From the NCBI GenBank assembly GCA_026770585.1, contig MU646857.1, forward strand, positions 122,052-132,255: a stretch of DNA of 10,204 nucleotides. The letters run 5' to 3'. The translations under genes and the position numbers were made by a program. Below are positions 1 to 7,345 of the stretch, piece after piece. Origin of the DNA: Baffinella frigidus. Lineage: Eukaryota; Cryptophyceae; Cryptomonadales; Baffinellaceae. Numbering within the stretch: position 1 is the stretch's first letter; each line of letters starts with the position of its first letter. Under the pieces are notes generated by a model, which searched no databases, was not told the origin of the DNA, and was given only the letters and a program-made list of their open reading frames with translations.

Positions 1-60
1 GGGGGAGGGAGAGAGATATATAGATAGGGAGATATCGAGAGAGAAAGGAGAGCAGAGCAG
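1..60. repeat. GA-rich simple repeat at window start
   Basis: Purine-rich low-complexity DNA made of GA dinucleotides with interspersed ATAT and GATA steps. It resembles the GA microsatellite at the far end of the window, including the mix of GA runs with a short TATATA stretch. No coding signal is seen. Confidence 0.8.
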
Positions 61-502
61 GGTCATGGCAACACCCGCGGACGTCAAGGGCTGGCTGGCA
101 GGGCCGGAGGGGGCAACGCACCACTTTGTGGGTCGCGGGAACCGGGCCCGAGGCGTAACACACCAGCACCTTGCCCATCCAGACCCGCGGGCCCCACTTC
201 CCGCGCGTCCTGTTCAGTTTTTCCCTGCCATCGATGAGACGCCCACTTGAGCCAACGACGAGCTTCCCACTTTAGTCCGGGGACATGTTTAATTTAAAAG
301 AAAATGGACCCCTATTTGTTTTACAGGAGTTGGACGAGGGTGAATTAGAGCCCTAAGTAAATTTAATTAGGACCAGAGCCCGGGTTGATAGACCATTTTC
401 TTTGAATCAAACATGTTCCTGGATGAACATGAGACATCGCGCGATGCTGCGCTTGCGCTTGCGCGTGGAGCATCTCCGTTGGCTGGCAGGGACGTGGGCA
501 GG

Positions 503-516
503 CAACTTGCACCGCA
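503..516 (+). repeat. Isolated copy of the CAACTTGCACCGCA repeat
   Basis: This 14-bp motif recurs exactly three more times at 1011-1081. The copy here also shares the left flank gtgggcagg with the copy at 1068-1081, so the true repeat unit is longer than 14 bp. Confidence 0.7.
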
Positions 517-936
517 CACCGCTACCGAGTGAACTGGGGCTTCGGGGAGGCTACAAGTGGGTTTTAAAGGGGTTTTAAAACTTTCCACGTCCAGCCAAGA
601 ACCTTATTGTACGGGCAATTGTATACGGTCGTGACTGTTTTTCAAAAACAACCGTGATACGTTTACAATGTACATGTAAACTTTACATGGCCATGAAAAA
701 AAAGTCACATCCAGAAAAATGGGTTCGAAATTCGTGATTAGCACATAGACGGTCTTAGGTGCAATATAATCGTTGTTTAGATGGACGCACCCCCATTATT
801 TCACCTCAGCGCGTCCGTTTTTTTTGCAAGTCATGAACTCTTCCGCGTGACCTTGTAAAATTCTACAACGCAGGAAGCTTCCCCAACGCTTCCCCAACAC
901 CCCTGGTTTGCACCAGTCGCGTCCAGTTGGAGAAAT

Positions 937-968
937 AAAGCTGGGACCGGAATCCCGGTCCCAGCTTT
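937..968. repeat. Perfect 14-bp inverted repeat with 4-nt loop
   Basis: The arms 937-950 (AAAGCTGGGACCGG) and 955-968 are exact reverse complements separated by AATC. The structure is GC-rich and would form a strong hairpin in RNA or single-stranded DNA. It sits about 45 bp from the CAACTTGCACCGCA repeat cluster. There is no adjoining gene to make it a terminator, so its role is unknown. Confidence 0.8.
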
Positions 969-1010
969 TAAATGAACCCTCACCTCGCTCGGTAGCGGAA
1001 CACGACCACG

Positions 1011-1081
1011 CAACTTGCACCGCAAGGGACAGGCAACTTGCACCGCACACCACACCACGTGGGCAGGCAACTTGCACCGCA
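1011..1081 (+). repeat. Cluster of three CAACTTGCACCGCA repeats
   Basis: Exact 14-bp copies lie at 1011-1024, 1034-1047 and 1068-1081, with start spacings of 23 and 34 bp. A fourth exact copy lies at 503-516. The flanking acgtgggcagg is also shared between some copies. This looks like a dispersed repeat family of the host genome rather than part of a gene. Confidence 0.8.
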
Positions 1082-1180
1082 CAACACGGGTCGAGGACGA
1101 GGACGCGATGACTTCGTGCAGTCGACTCTCTTCAGCCCAGCATCACGCACACCATCACCCAGCATGGTGGGCCACGCCGG

Positions 1181-1263
1181 CAGGCTGGCTTGCTGGCAGG
1201 CTAGGCTGGATGGCTGGCTGGTAGGCTAGGCTGGCAGGCAGGCTGGCTGGCTGGCGGGCAGGG
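1181..1263. repeat. Degenerate CTGG/CAGG microsatellite
   Basis: About 80 bp of imperfect tandem GGCTGG, GGCAGG and TAGGCTGG units. It is low-complexity and carries no coding or regulatory signal that I recognise. Confidence 0.8.
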
Positions 1264-1339
1264 ACCGTTTCTTATCGGCAGGTTTCCAGTCGGTGGGCCT
1301 CTCCGAGGAATCCTTGAGCACCTGCCGAGACGACACACG

Positions 1340-1357
1340 TTTAGGGTTTAGGGTTTA
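1340..1357 (+). repeat. Short telomere-like (TTTAGGG)n block
   Basis: The sequence reads TTTAGGG TTTAGGG TTTA, which is two and a half units of the plant-type telomere repeat. It overlaps the predicted stop codon of the minus-strand rhodanese-like model at 1348-1350. With genes and transposons on both sides it is interstitial, not a chromosome end. Two and a half units can also arise by chance. Confidence 0.6.
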
Positions 1358-2184
1358 TCCCAACCAGCCTCCCATCCCGAGCCGCCGCTCGCACCCTTCC
1401 AACCACACCAAGAAGAACGGGAAGAAAAACCACGCGCCATGCAGACGGCGCGCGTGGCAGCATCGCGCGACTGTCGAGTGCCATCGCTGCGCAGGCCAGC
1501 ATCCTGCATCCCACACGGCCAGACCCTCCCGAGCCAGAAGCGCTCGACGCGCAGAGAGCTTTCCAGGAGAACGCTGCGGGCCCCGGGACAGTGAGCGGCG
1601 AGGACCTCGCGGCCCTTTTCTTCGACGGCAGCGATGCAGAACGCCCCGGCCATGTGCCCCATCGCAAAGTCCTTGTGCCGCCGCAGGTCAATCTGCACCC
1701 AGACGGTCCGTGAAGCGGGTCAGTATCGGCAGTCAAGCTGGAAAATTTATCTGAGATTGGCTTGCTAGTAACGAACTATCTCCTTGGAACGCTGATCCCA
1801 ATTTGAGGTCTCATTGGCGTAGCCGAGGCTCGCCTGGGAGAGCTAGCACAACTGAATCTCACTCCACCCCCCGCATTCCAGCGCTCCGCGGTATTGGTCG
1901 CGGCCGCGGGGGGGGAGGGGGTTAAATGGCGCCCGAGCACCAACTCTTGCGACCGGATAACCTTGTCTGAAGGAATTTGCCAACAGGCGGTGCAGGGTCC
2001 GCGGCAGGCGAGCAGCACTGCCACGGATCCTGAAAAGGAAGGGAGTGGCACGCACCATGAGGGCCTTGGGAGCGCCCTCCTGGAACATGGCGAAAACCTC
2101 CGAGGCGCCAATAGGCTGGACGGGCGCGCGCCGCGCGACATGGGCCTTCGGATCCGCGTCGTCCGCATCCCACTTGCTGCCCAT
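1348..2184 (-). CDS. Probable rhodanese-domain protein, two exons, possibly degenerate
   Basis: The proposed model has exon 1 at 2184-2056 (43 codons), an intron at 2055-1693 (donor GTGCGT, acceptor gtgcag) and exon 2 at 1692-1348 ending in TAA, giving 157 residues. The phase-0 join produces a typical rhodanese N-terminal half. It has the helix SEVFAMFQEGAPKALM (residues 29-43), then the strand and IDLR motif, then GHMAGAF (55-61), in the usual order and spacing. Rhodaneses carry a cysteine in a CxxGxRS-like loop for sulfur transfer; here HCPGARS (77-83) follows sooner than usual. After that the protein no longer looks like a rhodanese. Instead, another minus-strand frame contains SARRALLAREGL followed by AVWDAG, a good match to the end of such a domain. 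This suggests a frameshift, a missed splice or a pseudogene. The start ATG has context acgATGG, favourable by Kozak rules. The N-terminal half is fairly convincing; the C-terminal half and functionality are not. Confidence 0.5.
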
Positions 2185-2663
2185 CGTGTCAGGCGAAACG
2201 CCGCTGTCACGCCGCTCGCAAAAAGTGACTTAGCCGACATGTAACCCAAAAGTCAACGTGGCCCGAGGCGGGCCCACGAAACAAAAGATAGAGCCGTTAA
2301 AAATTCACGAACATTCAGATTCAAAAGTGGTCGTCAGCGGGTTATTCGGGTGAGATACAATGAGCAATCAGGCTCGGCGAGATTTGTCTAAAATAGTAGT
2401 TGAGTGCGCTTTAGTACCAGAAAAGGGTTTGACCTGACTCCGGCGGTTGGTACGTTGGGCACGAATTCGTGCCTTTGTTAATACTGTCAACTTTTGAATA
2501 AGACGCAACGAACCGTTTCGAAACGTTGCCGGACGTGATGAAGGATAAAACTGTTCTCGAGATTTACGAATTTAGCGATCCATCCATTCGGCCTGGTCAA
2601 GGGCCTGCTTCGTGTCTCGCTTACTTCTCTCGCTGTGTTTTGTCGCTTCCTGTGGCCGCAACG
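2185..2663. promoter_or_regulatory. Intergenic region between divergent genes, candidate shared promoter
   Basis: The 479 bp lie between the ATG of the minus-strand rhodanese-like gene and the ATG of the kinase. They must hold both 5' untranslated regions and probably both promoters. The DNA is less GC-rich than the flanking exons. I see no clear TATA box. It contains a 16-bp perfect palindrome (2458-2473) and a 12-bp perfect palindrome CGTTTCGAAACG (2514-2525). The reading frame of kinase exon 1 stays open upstream to 2526, with an ATG at 2538, but those codons are mostly A/T-ending, unlike the exon. I therefore treat that part as leader sequence. Confidence 0.5.
2458..2473. promoter_or_regulatory. 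16-bp perfect palindrome in the divergent promoter region
   Basis: GGCACGAATTCGTGCC equals its own reverse complement and lies about 190 bp upstream of the kinase start. Dyad symmetry of this length is typical of binding sites for dimeric regulators, but no known site is recognised. Function is inferred only from symmetry and position. Confidence 0.35.
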
Positions 2664-5600
2664 ATGGGGCAGGACAACGCGAACGAGGTGGATGTGGCGT
2701 TAGTGCGGCTGCCGACGAGCGCGCAGTGCCTGAAGGACGACGTGGAGCAGGAGGACACTCACGCGAGCTACAAGGCCTCGCCCGCGCCCAAGCAGTGGGC
2801 CGCGCGCAAGGGGGCAGTCGATGCCGAGGAGAGCTGGGCGGTGGAGAAGGAGTGGGGTCTCCAGCATGGCTTCAGGGAGAGTCAGCTGGGCGAGATCGAG
2901 AACGTTCTCGACCTCATGGTGGGAAAGACCATCCCGTCACAGAACATCACCGGATGTGTTGAGCTGGACCGCGGCAGCTTCGGAGAGATCTTCAGCGCCA
3001 CGCTGCACCAAGACGGCCCGCCTCCGATCACCGTGCGGGTCGCCGTGAAACGTGTCGACCAGCACTCGACTCCTGAGGGGACGACCATGCCACAGGTGTG
3101 GCCCCTCAGCATCCTGGTGCCCCGTTCATAGCGCGCTTTCCCGCATCTAGCGGGCATGCCTTACGCATTGCACCTGGCATCGGGCCTCCCTCGCTCATCG
3201 CGTGCCCTGGCAGGTGTTCCGTTACGTGCATCTGGAGATGGCCGTCGCGTCCGTCCTCGAGCATCCAAATGTACCGAGCCCTCCTCCACACATCCGAGAC
3301 TTGCAACTCTCGCTCAGCACCCGGAAGATGCTCTGGCAGCCTCATGCCCCCACCATGACCCGACAGAGCGCAAGGCTCACACGTTCACCCCGGGCAGGTG
3401 GTTGACTTCCTGGGCATGAGCGCGGACTTCCCTGGGCCGGGCGAGTCTGACGCTGCTTTCCACCTCGACTTCGTCTTCGGCCTCTGCGAGAACGGTACCG
3501 CTCCTTCACCCCTTTCGTCTTTTCCCTCCTGTCCCTGCCCCCCCGTGCCACTCTCCTCCTCGAGGTGTCGCTCCGCCACAGTGAATCGCGAACGCCAGTG
3601 CTGAGTGTCGGCGCGGGTGGCAGGGAGCCTCTTCTCGAACCTGCACTGCAAGCAGCTGCACTTCTCGGTGGCGCGCAAGCTCGAGTTCGCGCGCGGCATC
3701 ATCACGGGCATGGCGTACGTCCACGACCAGCGCGTGCTCCACCGCGACCTCTCCTCGCGCAACATCCTCCTCACCGCCGACTGGCAGATCAAGATCACAG
3801 ACTGGGGGTGCGCGAGGCAGGTCGCGGGCGATGAGTACCACTCCAGCACCATCTCCGGCAGCCCCACCTACATGTAACCGCCCCACTCCGTTGCGCTGCG
3901 GTGGCGGCGTTGTCGATTCAACCCTGCACGCTGACTTGTCGCCTCAACCCTGGACGCTGCCCACTCCGTACACCCTCCGTCCGACCCTTGGCGATCCTGG
4001 AGCGACCCTACAGCGATCCTTGAGCGCCGCTCCTGCCCAGCACACGCTCAAAGACCAGCCCAGAGCCCCGCCGAGAGAGTGCCGAGAGAGTGCCGAGAGA
4101 GCGCAGGAAGGCAGGGACGCAGGCTGACGGTGTTCTGGTGGTTGCAGGGCCCCGGAGCAGCTGGCCGGCGATGCGCTCACGTTCAAGATCGACGTGTGGG
4201 CACTCGGGTGTGTCCTGTGGGAGATGCTGATGGAGCGCACCCCGTGGGACATCCTTGACAACAAGACGAGCCGCAAGGAGATGTTCCAGCACGTGACCAA
4301 GAAGGGCAAAACCCTGCAGAAGATCCCCAAGGGCACGGTCGGGGAGGGGCTGTGGGGCGGGGTGGTGGAGGTGATGGAAAAGGCGATGCATAAGGACGCC
4401 GGGAAGCGTGCCAGCATGGCGGGGCTCCTCCCGATGGTGTCGCGCCTCGCGAAGCAGGCGCACCTCCAGGAGCGGCTGGCGCGCTTCTACCGGCACCACA
4501 ACGCACACAAGGTCGCGGACGCGGCCGTGGTGGCGAAGAAGTGGTGCGAGAAGCAGGGCGAGCTCGAGGAGTCGCTGCGCAAGTCGTACGGGCAGGGCCT
4601 CGACAGCCTCTCGCCGCCCGGCTCGGGCGAGCAGGGCAAGCCCTCGTGCCGCGCGGACCTGGCTGAGAGCGAGACGTCCGGGCAGCTGACGCAGGAGGTG
4701 CTCAAGTCGCACACGGCGAGCTTCGACGTGCCCTCGGGCGCCAGCTCTGCCTCGGAGGACGGGGGAAAGGGGCGGGAAGGAGGCGAAACAGAAAAGACGA
4801 GCACCGCGCGTGCGCTGTTTGACCTTCCTACCGTGCAGGGCTCGCCCTCCCCCCCGGCCGCCACGATGGAGGAGGGGATGGAGGGGCTGCGCCCCGGCGC
4901 GCTCGCCGCGGACGTGCTGGGCGAGCGGCTGGTGCGCTTCTACGCGGGGATGAACCCCTTGATGCTCGACTCGGTCGCCGACATCGTGGCGCGCCTTGGG
5001 GAGAAGCAGGACGCGCTCAACACGAAGCTGCGTGCGTCCTACTACTGCGACCTCGCCACGCCGCCGGCCGAGCTCGCGACGCGGTGCGCGGTCGCGGTGC
5101 AGCTGCGCGGGATCTACGGCGCGCTCGTGCTCGAGGACACGCTCGCCAAGATGGAGGCGATCCCGAAGCTCGTGCACAAGTACCGCGCGTCGCGCGAAGA
5201 CCTCAACGCCGCGCTCCGCAAGAGCTACGGCGTCACCCTCGACACGCCCGACGAGGAAGTCCGCGCCCGGGGGGAGGTGGCGAAGCGGCTCTTCGCCATC
5301 TACATGTGCCACGATGCCAAGAAGCTCCCGAAGATCGCGACGCTGGTTGACCAGTACTGGGGGCGGCTCGGGGAGCTGCAGGACACGGTCCGCGCCAAGT
5401 ACGGCGCCCATCACCAGGTCTTGGGAGAGGGGGAGGCTGCGGAGGCGGGGGAGGCTGCCTCGCCTGAGAAGGCTGAGGCCGCGGATGCGGCCTCGCCTGG
5501 GAAGGCTGAGATCGAGGATGCTGCCTCGATTCGGAACGCGGAGACGGAGGAGGCTGTCACACCTGAAAAGACGGAGACTGAGGAGGCAGCCTCCTCGCCT

Positions 5601-6155
5601 GGGAAGGCTGAGATCGAGGATGCTGCGGCGGGGGAGGCTGAGATCGAGGAGGCTGTCTCGTCTGAAAAGGCGGAGGCAGTGGAGGAGGCTAGCGTGTGCC
5701 TGACGGCGGAGCAGTTGGACGCGTCCGAGGCGCCTGCGACGAGCGACGTGTGGGTGTCTTCCGAGGACGAGACAGCCCTCGTTCTCTCAGAAGAGCTGCG
5801 GGCCTTCTACGCCGCGGTGCGGCCCGAAAAGTGCGGAGAGGTGGAGGAGCTCGCGCTGAAATTCTCGACGGATCGCGCGTCCCTCAACGCCAACCTCCAC
5901 ACGCGGTATCTCCTCGACCTCGACGCCTCCCCGGCAGAGCGCGACTACCGCGGGGCCCTGCGGGTGCAGCTCGAACAAGTGTACACGGCCGCGGGGCGCA
6001 AGGACAAGGCGAAGCGCTCGTGGGAGATCGCTGTCAAGTATCCCACGCCCGAAAGCCGCGAGGCGCTCGAAACGGCGCTCAGGGCCAAGTATGCGGTCAC
6101 GCTGGGCTTCACGGGGTTGCCACTCTCGAGCGGGACTGAGTTTCACAGGATGTAA
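2664..6155 (+). CDS. Tyrosine-kinase-like protein kinase with C-terminal helical repeats
   Basis: Five exons (2664-3095, 3214-3270, 3398-3494, 3624-3873, 4148-6155) join to 947 codons plus TAA. The ATG at 2664 is chosen for its context (acgATGG) and because G/C-ending codons begin there; an in-frame ATG at 2538 would add 42 residues. The kinase domain spans about residues 99-378. It has the glycine loop DRGSFGEI (102-109), VAVK with Lys129, helix-C Glu152, EHPNVVDFLG across the exon 2/3 join, and ENGSLF. The catalytic loop is HRDLSSRN (235-242, Asp237), followed by DWG (255-257) in place of DFG, GSPTYMAPE (274-282), DVWALG (294-299) and a KRAS segment matching subdomain XI. All catalytic residues are present, so phosphotransfer is expected. 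The HRDLxxRN loop resembles tyrosine kinases and TKL kinases; substrate specificity cannot be read from this. Residues 385-928 hold six ~43-residue helical repeats with an acidic spacer. No signal peptide or membrane segment is seen, so a cytosolic signalling role is inferred. Confidence 0.88.
3096..3213 (+). other. Kinase intron 1 (118 nt, phase 0)
   Basis: Donor GTGTGG follows CAG and acceptor CTGGCAG precedes G. Removal joins TMPQ to VFRYVHLE, placing helix-C Glu152 correctly after the Lys129 strand. Without splicing the frame stops at 3129-3131. Confidence 0.85.
3271..3397 (+). other. Kinase intron 2 (127 nt, phase 0)
   Basis: Donor GTACCG follows AAT and acceptor CGGGCAG precedes GTG. 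Removal creates EHPN|VVDFLG, the standard sequence between helix C and strand 4 of protein kinases, which fixes both splice sites to the base. Confidence 0.9.
3495..3623 (+). other. Kinase intron 3 (129 nt, phase 1)
   Basis: Donor GTACCG, the same hexamer as intron 2, and acceptor GTGGCAG. The split Gly codon restores CENGSLFSNL, matching the hinge/helix-D region of TK and TKL kinases. The intron is pyrimidine-rich. Confidence 0.88.
3874..4147 (+). other. Kinase intron 4 (274 nt, phase 2)
   Basis: Donor GTAACC and acceptor GTTGCAG. The split Met codon restores PTYM|APEQL, the APE motif, so the splice sites are certain by homology. Near its 3' end (about 4070-4100) the intron has three tandem copies of GCCGAGAGAG-type units with an 11-bp period. 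Confidence 0.9.
4464..6106 (+). other. Six helical repeats in the kinase C-terminal region
   Basis: The repeats cover residues 385-427, 536-578, 596-640, 657-698, 825-867 and 885-928. The shared pattern is Leu..-Leu-x-x-(Phe/Ile/Val)-Tyr, then a middle helix ending near Lys-(Tyr/Phe/Trp), then Glu/Asp-x-Leu-x-x-x-(Leu/Val)-(Arg/His)-x-(Ser/Lys/Arg)-Tyr. After repeats 2, 3 and 5 the linkers also match: Leu-(Asp/Ala)-x-(Ser/Thr/Pro)-Pro-x-Glu, an Arg, and then the next repeat's Leu-x-x-(Ile/Val)-Tyr. This implies internal duplication of two- or three-repeat blocks. A two-helix unit used for protein binding or oligomerisation is plausible. I recall similar Tyr-bracketed repeats in protist proteins but cannot name a family from sequence alone. 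Confidence 0.7.
5427..5693 (+). repeat. Acidic Ala/Glu-rich coding minisatellite
   Basis: This in-frame degenerate tandem repeat encodes units such as EEAASSPGKAEIEDAA and EKAEAADAASPGKAEIED (residues about 706-795). The DNA cctcgcctgggaaggctgag recurs at 5491 and 5593, exactly 102 bp (34 codons) apart, and the match runs on into GATGCTGC. This marks a recent internal duplication. The product is a flexible acidic spacer with several Ser-Pro and Thr-Pro sites between helical repeats 4 and 5. Confidence 0.8.
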
Positions 6156-6398
6156 ATACATGTGTAGAATATAAGGCGTCTCAAGCCCAGCAGCCTCTGC
6201 GTTGCTCGCGGTCCAAGGGTCACAAACTTGACGTGGAAGGGATTTCCAATAGCCCTGAGCGACAAGACCTACGACCCTACGGTAGGCAATCCGTAGGGGC
6301 ATGGGGGTGGTTCCTGCGGATAAGGTAACGGAAAGGTGGCCCGATTTGGATCAACTCTCCTGTCGTAGCCCGCTGTGGCTTAGACATGCGTGCACATA
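6156..6398 (+). other. Kinase 3' flank, probable 3' UTR
   Basis: AT-richer sequence directly after the stop (taaatacatgtgtagaatataagg) is consistent with a 3' untranslated region, but no standard AATAAA signal is visible. An inverted repeat CCCTACGG (6275-6282) / CCGTAGGG (6291-6298) with an 8-nt loop could form a hairpin in the transcript. No gene is seen. Confidence 0.45.
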
Positions 6399-6526
6399 CA
6401 GGGGTACAGCTGTACCTCGCTCATGAGAACCCCCCCCCCCCCCTGTAGGACCACCAGAGGGATCCAGGCATAGGCCAACTTGAGGGTCCTCGGGGATGGC
6501 AGTTTCTTGTGAGCGAGGTACCCCTG
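6399..6526. mobile_element. MITE copy 1 (128 bp, TA-flanked)
   Basis: Terminal inverted repeats CAGGGGTAC...CTCGCTCAT and TGAGCGAGGTACCCCTG bound by TA on both sides (6397-6398, 6527-6528). It has no coding capacity. The left terminal repeat carries an extra 8 bp so that it reads GGGGTA-CAGCTG-TACCTCG, which looks like an excision footprint. A long C run (from 6430) follows the left end. TA target sites point to mobilisation by a Tc1/mariner-type transposase encoded elsewhere. Confidence 0.85.
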
Positions 6527-6680
6527 TACACATGTGTGCACACACACGTGTGTAAAGCGACTCCACGGGCTTTGAGCGTACCGCCTAGAGCCACATGTAA
6601 TTTCAGTGCCAGGCCCACCAATCCTTCTGAAAGGACATGTGTGAGGTCCAATTAGAGCTGCGTGCACCCACGTTTCCGGT

Positions 6681-6745
6681 ATGTGACTTTAACTTCGATT
6701 AACCCCTGTACCGACCAAGGTGCGCAGCTGAATGGCCGAATGGCA
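6681..6745. repeat. Paralogue of the MITE copy 3 flank, lacking the element
   Basis: TGTGACTTTAACTTCG and CCGACCAAGGTGCGCAGCTG here correspond to the left and right flanks of the half-element at 7284-7345. Here only CCCTGTA (6704-6710) lies between them. In the other copy the element segment is bracketed by two CCCTGTA copies. Confidence 0.65.
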
Positions 6746-6829
6746 CGAGCCAGCTGTGAGGACTATCCGGGGATAGGCCCGCCTCGGCAGACGTTGGAGC
6801 CATTGGCTGGGGGAAGCCAGGATTAGCCG

Positions 6830-6970
6830 ACCGGAACCGGGGGAATTTGGCTCTTCAGTAAAGGAAGCAACCCAGTGGTTGCGATCCCTGTGCGCCGCTG
6901 TGAAGCGGCACTTCGCTTAGTCAACCGGAACCGGGGGAATTTGGCTCTTCAGTAAAAGAAGCAACCCAGT
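6830..6970. repeat. 47-bp direct repeat pair
   Basis: 6830-6876 and 6924-6970 begin ACCGGAACCGGGGGAATTTG and differ at one base over 47 (G or A in GTAAAGGAAG/GTAAAAGAAG). Start-to-start distance is 94 bp. The intervening DNA (GGTTGCGATCCC...) is unrelated. No gene overlaps it. Confidence 0.8.
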
Positions 6971-7000
6971 CCAGCAACCGAAGGCAGCGCGGGCACGTGT

Positions 7001-7108
7001 GCGGACCTTAAATAATTAAATGATTAAATGATTAAATGATTGACCTTAAACAATTAAGGTCCACGTGAAACGGGTGGGTGCGCGGACCTTAAACAACCAA
7101 GGTCCACA
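7001..7108. repeat. ATTAAATG tandem repeat within GGACCTTAA inverted motifs
   Basis: Three to four tandem ATTAAATG units (about 7015-7041) lie between GGACCTTAA and TTAAGGTCC. A second hairpin-like block GGACCTTAAACAACCAAGGTCC follows at about 7084-7105. The symmetric GGACCTT ends suggest the remains of a small palindromic element that picked up an AT-rich microsatellite. Confidence 0.55.
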
Positions 7109-7118
7109 TCTCAGAGTA

Positions 7119-7235
7119 CAGGGGTACCTCGCTCATAAGAAACCGCCCCCCCCCTAGGACCACCATAGGGCCCCAGGCATAGTCCTACTGTAGGGCCCTA
7201 GGGGGGGTCGGTTTCTTATGAGCGAGGTACCCCTG
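7119..7235. mobile_element. MITE copy 2 (117 bp, TA-flanked)
   Basis: Both ends are intact: CAGGGGTACCTCGCTCATAA and the reverse complement at the right, with TA at 7117-7118 and 7236-7237. Arms of about 40 bp pair almost perfectly, and a smaller CCTAGG/AGGGCCC palindromic core lies between. At 117 bp it matches copies 5 and 7 exactly in length, so this is probably the standard form. Confidence 0.9.
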
Positions 7236-7283
7236 TACGGTGTGTGACCTTAATTTGTGTGACCAACTTCGAGCAAGCCCTGT

Positions 7284-7345
7284 AGGGCCCTACGGTGGTC
7301 CTAGGGGGGGTGCAGTTTCTGATGAGCGAGGTACATGTACCCCTG
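7284..7345. mobile_element. MITE copy 3, right half only
   Basis: It starts inside the core at AGGGCCCTACGG and runs to the right end CCCCTG, followed by TA. The left terminal repeat is absent. The right terminal repeat has extra bases and reads GAGGTA-CATG-TACCCC. The segment lies between CCCTGTA copies at 7278-7284 and 7341-7347. Confidence 0.8.

Larger units (their letters stand above)
61..1347. other. Non-coding region with short repeats
   Basis: I see no supportable gene here. Short open frames (for example 65-250) have no recognisable motif and overlap repeats. Roughly 260-850 is AT-rich and includes an acceptor-like sequence near 320-335 (ttgttttacag) with no convincing exon attached. 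The GC-rich remainder holds the CAACTTGCACCGCA repeats, a perfect hairpin, a CTGG-rich block and a telomere-like block, listed separately. Confidence 0.6.

Noticed and set aside
65-250. 61-codon plus-strand frame near the window start
   Set aside because: No motif, no splice context and no homologous pattern recognised.
2458-2473. Palindrome as a cloning adaptor artefact because it contains GAATTC and GGCACGA
   Set aside because: The order of the elements differs from the common cDNA adaptor sequence, and the surrounding sequence is continuous and gene-consistent.
2538-2663. Upstream in-frame ATG as kinase start, adding 42 residues
   Set aside because: Codons between 2538 and 2663 lack the strong G/C-ending bias of the exon, and the ATG at 2664 has the better context. 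It is still possible as an alternative start.
2664-2681. N-myristoylation of the MGQDNA kinase N-terminus
   Set aside because: Gly2 is present but position 6 is Ala rather than the favoured Ser/Thr, and no basic residues follow, so support is weak.
4008-5414. 468-codon minus-strand open frame opposite the kinase
   Set aside because: It lies antisense to a well-supported exon whose G/C-ending codons remove stops from other frames. The product is Arg/Leu/His-rich with no motif.
4996-5703. 235-codon plus-strand frame within the last kinase exon
   Set aside because: The Arg/Ser-rich translation is a shifted reading of the kinase C-terminal repeats, with no independent evidence.
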